Assembly (NCBI GenBank): GCA_942493075.1
Contig: OW818681.1
Coordinates: 2,480,001 to 2,544,000, forward strand
DNA from: JBBQYD01 sp942493075
Lineage (GTDB): Bacteria; Verrucomicrobiota; Verrucomicrobiia; Limisphaerales; UBA8199
DNA length: 64,000 nucleotides
Direction: 5' to 3'
Part shown: positions 17,381 through 25,900 of the stretch, piece after piece
Layout: each line of letters starts with the position of its first letter
Position numbering within the stretch: position 1 is the first letter of the stretch
Position numbers and translations under genes: made by a program
Notes under the pieces: model-generated
Database searches by the model: none
What the model was told of the DNA's origin: nothing
What the model saw: only the letters and a program-made list of their open reading frames with translations

Positions 17381-19666
17381 ATGAAGAGAACACCTATCTA
17401 CTCAGTTGTTATAGCCGTTGTGGTAATCATCTGTTGCAGCCTGTCCCACGCTGCCGATTTGTCACAACACGTAAACCCGTTCATTGGGACTGTCGTGGGT
17501 TCTGGAAACACCTATCCTGGCGCGCAAGTGCCGTTCGGGATGATCTCGTGGAGTCCTCAGTCAGGAGATTATCGCGGATCACCCGGAGGTTATAATTACC
17601 ATGACCAGAGGATTGGCGGATTTGGCCTGATTCATTTGAGCGGTGCAGGGTGTGATACGACATGCGATCTGCCTTTCATGCCCTGCACAGGCGAACTGGA
17701 GATGGCACCGGCAACCAATCGCAATGCGTATAGTTCGGTTTTCAGTCACGAGAAGGAAACTGCCAAGCCGGGCTACTACGCCGTTGACCTCGCAACCTGG
17801 GGAATACGATTCGAGAATACTGTGACAACGCGTGCCGGGATCGCGCATATCGACTTTCCAGCAACCAATCTTGCCAATGTCGTTTTAAACCCGAATGCAA
17901 ATGGAACCGGGCTGTTGGATGGGTCCGTCTCGATCGATCCCGACAATCGAAGCATTTCCGGTTGGGCGAAGAGCGGCAGCTTCTGTGGCATTAAAGGCAG
18001 TGATTACACAGTTTACTTCTGGGCAGAGTTTGATCGGCCTTTCCAATCCTTCGGCACATGGAGCGGCGAGAAGAACAATCCTGGCGCCACATCTGCCAGC
18101 GGTAAGGGGCTCGCCAGTTATCTGGTGTTCGATTGCAGCTCAAAGCAGCGCGTGAGGATGAAGGTAGGGGTATCCTTCGTCAGCGCAGCCAATGCAAAGA
18201 TGAACCTGGATGCGGAGATCCCGAACTGGAATTTTAATGCTGTTCGAACGGCAGCCCGCGACGACTGGAACAAGCATTTGGGGCGCATCCGGATTGAGGG
18301 CGGAACGCCGGAGGACAGAACCATCTTCTACACGGCGCTTTATCATTCCCTTTTAATGCCGTCTATTTTTGAGGATGTAAACGGCCAGTATATCGGGATG
18401 GACCATCAGGTTTATGACGTGGCGCCGGGACATCATTACCTTGCCACTTTCTCCGGGTGGGATACGTATCGCACCCAAGCCCAATTGTGGGGCCTGCTTT
18501 ACCCTGACATGGCTTCTGACTTCTGTTCATCCCTGCTGGCGATGTCGCGTCAGAGCAAGCACAAAGGCGGCGGTGGATTTCCACTTTGGAGTCTGTACAA
18601 CGATGAGGCATTGGTGATGGCAGGGTACCCCGCAGATCCTTACATTGCCAATGCGTACGCTTTCGGCGCGACAAATATCGATCTGGCGGCACTTAAGGAA
18701 CGCATGGTGGATTCCGGTAGAACACAGCGGTGGTGCGGGAGAAACCTGAATTGCACCTGGGCGCATCTGCCAGCATACCAAAAGTGCGGTTACTATCCCG
18801 CCGAAGCAGGCGGCTATTCGTGCTCGGAGAATGTGGAGTATGCTGTCGCTGATTTCTCAATTGCTCAAATTTGCAAGGCAGCCGGCGATCTGGAAAACCA
18901 TGAATATTTTCTGAAGCGTTCCCAGAGCGTTTTCAACTTGTTCAATTCCAAGACCGGCTACTTGCAACGGCGGAAAACGGACGGGACGTGGGTGGAGCCT
19001 TTTGACCGTTTTTCGGGTGATGGTTTTATGGAAGGGAACGCAGCCCAATACACGTGGACGATTCCATACAACCTGGAGAAGCTGATCACCTTGCTGGGGG
19101 GAAAAGAGAAGGCGGAGGCCCGCCTGGACGAATTCACCGCTGAACTCGCCACGGGATACGCCTACCAGAGCCATCACTATCAGGCCGGTAATGAGCCGTG
19201 CTTCGGCATTATGCCGGTTTACAACTGGCTTGGCTCACCATGGAAAGCCCAGGCCAAGATCCGAAGGGTGATGGAGGAATGTTTCCAAAACAAACCAAAT
19301 GGTATTCCCGGTGACGATGACAGTGGTGCTATGGCCGCCTGGTACATATTCGCGGCACTTGGGATGTATCCTGAAATCCCGGGGATAGGTGGTGTGACCG
19401 TGTTAAGCCCGCTGTTTCCCAGAGCAGTCCTGACTCTACCAAACGGCAAGAGCATTCGAATCCAGGCAAGCGGCGCTTCGCGTGAGGCGAAGTTCATCCA
19501 GAGCATGACGATCAATGGGAAGGCGAACTCCAAACTGTGGCTGAGCGTGGCTGATCTCCAACGGGGCGCCAGGTTGAATTACGTGATGGGGCGCTCCCCA
19601 AACAAGGAATGGGGCACAGGCATCGCTGACGTGCCACCTTCGTTTGATTCCGATAAGGAGAAGTGA
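17381..19666 (+). CDS. GH92 family alpha-mannosidase, secreted
   Basis: This 761-aa protein has a signal peptide (MKRTPIYSVVIAVVVIICCSLSHA). It matches glycoside hydrolase family 92 along its length: VNPFIGT at the mature N-terminus, YPGAQVPFGM, GGFGLIHLSGAGC, the WDTYRTQAQL region, FMEGNAAQYTW and GDDDSGAMAAWYIFAALG near the end. GH92 enzymes are calcium-dependent exo-acting alpha-mannosidases, mostly on N-glycan-type or yeast mannan linkages; the exact linkage cannot be read here. It lies 122 bases after the response regulator, with a small hairpin (TGCCTG/CAGGCA, 17296-17312) between them. Probably part of the glycan-use region controlled by that regulator. Confidence 0.95.
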   Translation: MKRTPIYSVVIAVVVIICCSLSHAADLSQHVNPFIGTVVGSGNTYPGAQVPFGMISWSPQSGDYRGSPGGYNYHDQRIGGFGLIHLSGAGCDTTCDLPFMPCTGELEMAPATNRNAYSSVFSHEKETAKPGYYAVDLATWGIRFENTVTTRAGIAHIDFPATNLANVVLNPNANGTGLLDGSVSIDPDNRSISGWAKSGSFCGIKGSDYTVYFWAEFDRPFQSFGTWSGEKNNPGATSASGKGLASYLVFDCSSKQRVRMKVGVSFVSAANAKMNLDAEIPNWNFNAVRTAARDDWNKHLGRIRIEGGTPEDRTIFYTALYHSLLMPSIFEDVNGQYIGMDHQVYDVAPGHHYLATFSGWDTYRTQAQLWGLLYPDMASDFCSSLLAMSRQSKHKGGGGFPLWSLYNDEALVMAGYPADPYIANAYAFGATNIDLAALKERMVDSGRTQRWCGRNLNCTWAHLPAYQKCGYYPAEAGGYSCSENVEYAVADFSIAQICKAAGDLENHEYFLKRSQSVFNLFNSKTGYLQRRKTDGTWVEPFDRFSGDGFMEGNAAQYTWTIPYNLEKLITLLGGKEKAEARLDEFTAELATGYAYQSHHYQAGNEPCFGIMPVYNWLGSPWKAQAKIRRVMEECFQNKPNGIPGDDDSGAMAAWYIFAALGMYPEIPGIGGVTVLSPLFPRAVLTLPNGKSIRIQASGASREAKFIQSMTINGKANSKLWLSVADLQRGARLNYVMGRSPNKEWGTGIADVPPSFDSDKEK

Positions 19667-19860
19667 GGCTAACAGGCACCGGAGCGGAGTGTGGCGGCAG
19701 CCTGCTTGAAAACAGGCGTCGCCGAGAACGCTGACTTACCTAAGAGCGAGGATACTCGACACTGCCAATCGATTCCGGTCCGCCGCTGATACGCGAATGG
19801 CCAGATCCCCACAAATGGACGATCTGGCCAGCGTCAATTGATGATCTCAGTCCTGCTTCC

Positions 19861-20823
19861 TCACGCCATGGCCCATTGCTCGCGCAACAGTTTCGCCATG
19901 TTGAGGATCAGTTTGGTCTTTTCTTCCTGAGGAAGGTCCTTCTTGGGATCTGCCGGATTCTTTGGCCAGCCGCCTTCGAAACTGACTGCACCTCGATAGC
20001 CAATGAGCTTCAAGCCCTTGAATCCATCCACGTAGTTATCGGCCTCGGCATGCACGCCGGGAATAATCCGCTCCTTAAGACCGGCAACATGGACGTGCGT
20101 AAGGAGTTTGCCCGCGCAAATGAACGCACCCATGAAGCTTGTCTCCTCCAGTTGCATGTGCCAGAAATCTCCCATCACGGTTGCGCCTTGGCCAATGTCG
20201 GCGGCCATGCGTGCGCCGTCCGCCACCTGGCGCAGGAACGGGGTTTCATTGCGGCGCAACGGTTCCAGAACAATTGAGGTACCATGCTTCGCCGCGTGTT
20301 CCGCCAGCCTCTTGCCTGTGTTCTCAACAAAATCCTTGCGTAGCTCTTTGGCGCTCAGACGCCCGGGCTCACTCAACTGCCCGCGGGCAGGGCAGATGAT
20401 GAGACCTACGGACTTCATCTTGCCCAGGGCTTCGATCACCGGAAGGAACTTCTGCACCTCGGCCTCGCGCTTCTCTTGTTCTGCGTAAGAAAAGTCGCTC
20501 GGACCACATGCGGTCGCCAGGAACAGCTTGCGTCCCTTCATGGCCTCGATCAAGGCGTCGCAGTTCTTAATAGGCCAATCGCCGGAGGGAATCTCCACGG
20601 CTCCGAAGCCGTTTGCTTCAAGAAAATCGAGTTTCTCCTTCATCTCGCTTCCCGGGATGCCCCACCACTGGAGACAAAGGTTCAGTTCAGCGGGTTTGCC
20701 CGGAGGCGACAATTTAGGCATACCATTCACTCCATTTTGCACCTGGGCTGCGGCATGATGCGCGCCGCAAACAGTGGCCGCTCCGGCAACTGCCGAAGCC
20801 TTTAGGAAATCACGTCGTTTCAT
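19861..20823 (-). CDS. Tat-exported sugar phosphate isomerase/epimerase-like TIM barrel (hydroxypyruvate isomerase-like)
   Basis: This 320-aa protein starts MKRRDFLKASAVAGAATVCG, a twin-arginine signal, so it is probably exported folded. The rest is an AP-endonuclease-2-type TIM barrel. Candidate metal ligands are Glu in IVLEPLRRNE, Asp/His in GDFWHMQLEE, His in THVHVAGLKE and Glu in GAVSFEGGW. Such Tat-exported xylose-isomerase-like barrels are abundant in Verrucomicrobia and Planctomycetes and act on unidentified sugars or keto-acids. It is transcribed away from the flavoprotein gene at 21072. Specific substrate unknown. Confidence 0.85.
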   Translation of the reverse strand: MKRRDFLKASAVAGAATVCGAHHAAAQVQNGVNGMPKLSPPGKPAELNLCLQWWGIPGSEMKEKLDFLEANGFGAVEIPSGDWPIKNCDALIEAMKGRKLFLATACGPSDFSYAEQEKREAEVQKFLPVIEALGKMKSVGLIICPARGQLSEPGRLSAKELRKDFVENTGKRLAEHAAKHGTSIVLEPLRRNETPFLRQVADGARMAADIGQGATVMGDFWHMQLEETSFMGAFICAGKLLTHVHVAGLKERIIPGVHAEADNYVDGFKGLKLIGYRGAVSFEGGWPKNPADPKKDLPQEEKTKLILNMAKLLREQWAMA

Positions 20824-21071
20824 ATTGAGTTCTCTCGCTTACAACGCCCGACTGTGCCCCGGGCACAGCCTTGAGCTCGTAATTTGATGTCGCACAGCGA
20901 ATAGCACGGAACGGGGTGTCATGTCGAGGGTGCAATTGAATGTGCTGGGGTAGGGGGGAAGTGGGCTTTGGGGAACATCCCAAACTACGCCCGGCCATAG
21001 CGGTACACGAACTACGCATAGGTTGGCTATTGTCCAGCCCCCTTTGTTTGACTACCCTCCGCAGGCCGACT

Positions 21072-21740
21072 ATGAATATTCTGATGATCCTCGCTCATCC
21101 AGATCCAGCCAGCTTCAACCACGCACTGGCACAGGCCATTCGCGAGGAGCTTTGCGCCCAGGGTGACACTGTCGTGTTCCACGATCTGTGCGCCGAAGGG
21201 TTCGAACCGCTGATTACCCCACAGGAGATTCCTCAGTCAGGGCCAGTGCCGCCGCAGATAGAGCGGCATTGTGCAGAGCTTAGGGCGGCTGATGGTATTA
21301 TCATTGTGCACCCGAATTGGTGGGGTCAGCCTCCAGCCATCCTCAAGGGGTGGGTGGACCGCGTCGTGCGTCCAGGCGTTGCCTATCATTTTGAGGAGGG
21401 CGACAACGGCGAAGGAATTCCGATCGGGCTGCTGAAGGCCCGGGCAGCTTTGGTGATCAACACCTCGAACACGCCAACTGGCAGGGAACAGTCCGCGTTT
21501 GGTGATCCTCTGGAAAGAATCTGGCGGGACTGCATTTTTCACTTTTGCGGCGTGCGCCATTTCCAACGTCGCATGTTCAATGTAGTTGTTACCAGCACAC
21601 CCGAACAACGCTGTAGCTGGATCGAAGAGGCTCGAGAGCTCGCCATCGCCTTGTTTCATGGTGCGGCACACGGGCCCTCTACTGGGCAAGCGGCGGGAAG
21701 CCCCAAAAAAGTAACTCAAACGATACGGTGCAAAACATAG
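21072..21740 (+). CDS. NAD(P)H:quinone oxidoreductase-like flavoprotein (flavodoxin-like fold)
   Basis: This is a 222-aa protein from the ATG at 21072; an upstream in-frame start at 20940 would add residues unlike the family. It begins MNILMILAHPDPASFNHALA, the N-terminal strand and FMN/FAD phosphate loop of the NQO1/MdaB/KefF family. HPNWWGQPPAILKGWVDRV is the conserved active-site region, and NTSNTP follows. Members carry out two-electron reduction of quinones or xenobiotics with NAD(P)H. The gene overlaps the next one, the peptidase, by 13 bases, so the two are probably co-transcribed and possibly translationally coupled. Whether it functions with the peptidase/helicase pair or is only a passenger cannot be told. 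Confidence 0.87.
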   Translation: MNILMILAHPDPASFNHALAQAIREELCAQGDTVVFHDLCAEGFEPLITPQEIPQSGPVPPQIERHCAELRAADGIIIVHPNWWGQPPAILKGWVDRVVRPGVAYHFEEGDNGEGIPIGLLKARAALVINTSNTPTGREQSAFGDPLERIWRDCIFHFCGVRHFQRRMFNVVVTSTPEQRCSWIEEARELAIALFHGAAHGPSTGQAAGSPKKVTQTIRCKT

Positions 21741-22930
21741 AGCATATCCTTGGGCCGCTGCCTTACCATGTCTCTTTGAGGGATTACCTCAAAACGGAGG
21801 AGCGGGATTTGTGGAACTGGTTTGCTTCAGCCAGGGCGCAAGCCGATTACACGGAGAACCTCCGACTGGATCTGCTCAAGTCAACCTATAGGCTCGATGC
21901 CGAAAGCCACCCTGAGCTTCATCACCTTGTGGAAGAGGCCAAAACGCGATTGCAGCTCGATATCCCTGTCACGCTTTACCAGGCCCAGAACTGCCCCGAG
22001 CCGAATTCGATGCTTTACTTCATTCCCGGTGAAGGGCACGTGGTTTTCTCGGGGCCTAGCCTTACGCTGTTGACGCCGGAGGAGATCAAGTCCGTGCTCG
22101 GGCATGAGCTCGCGCATTACCGGCTTTGGCAGTGGGAGCAGGGTGAACTGCATGTGGCAGATCGAGTGCTCCAGGCCGTTGCCTGTGACCCGCGTTCGAA
22201 GGAAAGTCATCAGCAGACTGCGCGACACTTCCAACTCTACACGGAGATTTATGCGGACCGCGGGTCGTTTTGCGTGACGGGCGATTTGCATCCGGTGATT
22301 TCGGGTTTAGTCAAAATTCAGACCGGGCTTTCGAATGTAAGCGCGCTGGCTTACTTGAAACAGGCGGAAGAGATTTTCTCGAAGGACGCGATTGCAACCG
22401 AGGGATTGTCCCATCCGGAGGCCTTCATTCGAGCGCGCGCTTTGTCTTTGTGGCAGGAGCAGGATTCCGAGGGACCGCAGAAAATCACAAGAATGATCGA
22501 GGGTGCGGAGTCGTTGGACGCGCTGGACTTGATCGGACAGATGCGGATGATGAAAGGTACGCGCCGGTTGCTGGAATACTTGCTTCATCCCAAGTGGTTC
22601 CAAACTCCTGCGGTAATGGCGCATGCGAAGATGTTTTATGGGGATTTCAAACCCGTTGCGGCAAAAGACAGCTCAGGACTTGAGGGTTTCAGAACGATCG
22701 ATGCACAGACCGGTGAGTATTTGTGCTATGTGCTGCTCGATTTTGTGACCGCAGACCCCGAGTTGGAGGATATGCCGCTCGCAGCAGCCCTGGAGGTAAG
22801 CCGTGAACTAGGGTTTGAGGCCCAATTCGAAAAGCTTGCTGCCAAAGAACTCAAGATGAAGGTCCGGGATCTGCGCAAGTTGAAGGATCAAGCTGCCGAG
22901 ATGCTGTCGAAAGCCGAGGTGACTCAATGA
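21728..22930 (+). CDS. M48-type zinc metallopeptidase, soluble, linked to a helicase
   Basis: This 400-aa protein starts at a GTG inside the 3' end of the flavoprotein gene. The zinc site HELAH is at residues 126-130, preceded by LTPEEIKSVLG. A downstream Glu173 in YTEIYAD is the likely third ligand, with Asp177 in the M48-type position. Unlike HtpX/Ste24 there is no obvious transmembrane helix, so it is probably cytoplasmic. Residues ~200-400 are helical, without a recognised domain. The stop overlaps the start of the helicase gene by 4 bases (ATGA), a strong sign of coupled translation. A protease tied to a DNA helicase-nuclease suggests proteolytic control or a protein-cleaving effector; that role is inference. 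Confidence 0.85.
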   Translation: MQNIEHILGPLPYHVSLRDYLKTEERDLWNWFASARAQADYTENLRLDLLKSTYRLDAESHPELHHLVEEAKTRLQLDIPVTLYQAQNCPEPNSMLYFIPGEGHVVFSGPSLTLLTPEEIKSVLGHELAHYRLWQWEQGELHVADRVLQAVACDPRSKESHQQTARHFQLYTEIYADRGSFCVTGDLHPVISGLVKIQTGLSNVSALAYLKQAEEIFSKDAIATEGLSHPEAFIRARALSLWQEQDSEGPQKITRMIEGAESLDALDLIGQMRMMKGTRRLLEYLLHPKWFQTPAVMAHAKMFYGDFKPVAAKDSSGLEGFRTIDAQTGEYLCYVLLDFVTADPELEDMPLAAALEVSRELGFEAQFEKLAAKELKMKVRDLRKLKDQAAEMLSKAEVTQ

Positions 22931-25900
22931 ATGAGCCAACGCAGACGCCGTTCCTGGATTTTCTTGAAACTGGGATTGATAAGGGCGGTTTCGAGACGGA
23001 TGACGTCCTGGCTGCGATTCTGCCTCTAATGAAGCAGGTGCTTGCTGCCCATGAGCAAGGTTTGGTCGCCCCTCTTGATGGCGTCCAGGATGTGAATTTC
23101 ACAGAAGCCCATCACTTGGTCTTCGTAGCGGCTAAAAGCGGTCCCCCGAGAAAAAGCGTGAGCAAGATCGAGGCGCTGCAATCCCCACTGAGCAGCGCGG
23201 TCGAGGTGGTCGCCGAGAGCGGGCACCTTACCGATGTGGATAAGGCCACATTCACACTGTCGGATCAGCTCGTTGGAGAAGCCGGTGCCGATGTCACAAA
23301 ACCGGTCTATCTACCGGATTACCGTTGCTGGGAGCATGTGATCGGGCATCATGACGAGCTCACAGACATCTTTGCTCTTGGTATGCTGCTTGCCAGCGTG
23401 GCGTGCGGCTTGGATTTTACGAATTCCGCTGATTTGGAACTATTCGCGGTTAACCGCAGAAACCTGTTCAGTATCCACTCGCGGTTGAACCCCGTGCTGG
23501 CCTCGACGATCGTCCACATGACGGAGCTGAACCGTCACAGGCGGGCGCAAGACCTGGCACAGATGATTTCGCGCCTGGAGAATTATCGCGAGCAGACGGC
23601 CGATTTCGACACCAACCTTTTTAGTAAAAAGGATTTTCAGGCATCCCCTGTTACAGGCAAGCGGACGTTGATTCAGGCCCACCTGCGAGATCGTCTGTTT
23701 GAGATCTCACGACGCAACCGGCTCATTTACTTTAAGTCAACACTCCAGACGTTGAATCTCACCATCGCTTCGGTGCCGTTGCTGCTGGACTTCCGCAATA
23801 TCAAGCTGGAACAGATCTTTGCCTGGCACCCGGAACTTGCCGCGACTGTAACTGAGGGTGGGCCTATGTCGCTGGGGAAGTATTTGCGCTTTGAAGACGC
23901 TCCCTACATTCCCGGTGTGCTCGACAAGATCATCAGCGAAGCTCGGAGGGATCGTGCCGAATACGGCTTCGCACAACTCCGGCTTGTGCTCTGTTTTCTT
24001 CACTGGAACAACCTAAAGGAAGACAAACACGAACGCATCCACTCTCCGCTGCTGCTTCTTCCCGTCGAGCTCACTAAGAAGAAAGGGGTGAGGGACAATT
24101 ACATTCTCGACCCGACAACCAGCGAGGCGGAGGTCAATCCAGCACTGCGGCATCATCTCAAGGAACTCTACAACCTCAACCTGCCTGAGTTTGTGGATCT
24201 GAAGGAATCCTCACTGGATCAATTCTACGACGCGCTCAAGGCTCAGATTCACGCCAGCGAACCCGGCGTAACGCTCAACAAGATTGATCGACCGCAGATA
24301 GAGCTTATCCACGAAAAAGCTCGCCAGCGTCTGGATCAGTACAAACGGCGTTTGAAATTGCAGGGGCGCAAGCCACGCGTGGTTAAGAAGCCGGAATACA
24401 GTTACGAACGGGAGGGTTTTAAGCCGCTTGGGTTGCAGCTATTCCTTGAGAAGGTTCGCCCCGCTCCGATGCCATTGCGCGACGTGGCCGGCGCTCCGCC
24501 ACAGCCCCGGTTGCCGCATATCGTTGAAACAGGCCCTCCAGCCGAAGCTGGCAAGGTGTTGGAGACCGAGCGGCAAATGTTCGCTCTGCGTGATGGCGAC
24601 AATCAGAACCCTTACTCCTGGGACTTTGACTTGTGCAGCCTGACTTTGAGCAATTTTAACTACCGGAAAATGACGCTGGTGCGTGATTACTCAAAGCTCA
24701 TTGAGACTGATCTGGCCAGCGGTGCCTTCGATTCGGTGTTCTCGCTAACTCCGAAGCCACCGGAAGAAGCACAACCTCCGACGATTGATCTCTCGGATCA
24801 GCATTTCGTCATCTCCTGCGACGCGACTCAAGCCACAGCCATTGCGCGGGCTCGCACCGGCGCCAGTTACATTATCCAGGGTCCGCCGGGCACGGGGAAA
24901 TCGCAGACAATTACCAACCTCATTGCTGATTATGTATCACGTGGAAAACGCGTCCTGTTCGTTTGTGAGAAGCGTGCCGCGATTGACGTCGTTTTCCACC
25001 GACTCCGTCAGCAGGGTTTGGATGAGCTTTGCTGTTTGATTCACGATTCTCAGACGGACAAGAAAGCATTCATTCAGAACCTGAAGCAGACTTATGAAAA
25101 GTTCCTCAGCCAGGCCGATCTTGATCCGGAAGCCGAGTCGGTTCGGGCGAGTATGCTCAAGACGATGGAACAGGACCTCGTCGGCTTGCGCCGTTTTTCG
25201 GACGTGATGGGCCGAACTCATGCCCACACGGGTATAGCAGTTCGCTCATTGCTGCATCGGTTGGTTGAGTTGCGCGGGAGCGCGTTCAATGTTTCTCCGG
25301 AGATTGAAGACCTGGTGCCGGAATATCCTTTGTGGTTGCAGTATGGGGACGTGATCAATCGCCTGCGGACGGGCCTCAAGGATTTAGGAGAGGAAACATG
25401 TTTTTCAAAGCATCCTCTGCGGTGGCTGGGCAAGGGCATATTGCAGGCAGACCGTCCGTTGGAAGCGTTGCTGAAGAATCTGGATGTTGCCGAGGATCTG
25501 CTCGACGGGATTGAAAGTGCCTTGGAATTGTCCGGCCTTCCCGGCGAATTGTGGGACACGTTTGAGGAGATCCAAACGATCCTGGCCTTTGCCGTTCGGA
25601 TACGGCCCCTGGCCGAACGTAATCTTCTTGGGGTGCTGACTCACGGGGTTGTTGAACGATCCTTCTCCACCCTCGCAGCCGACATTGACAACAAGGCTAA
25701 AGCCCTGCACCAAGCCAGAGAGAAGGCCGTCGGCTGGACTGACCCGTTGTCACCAGACGATACCCAGAACGCTCTTCTCCAAGCGAAAGCGTTTGAGAAC
25801 TCCATCTTTCGTTTTCTGCAGCCGGCTTTCTGGAGGTTGAGGAAGACTCTGAACGCGCGCTACGATTTTTCCAAACACGCTGTCCTGCCGGCATGGAGTA

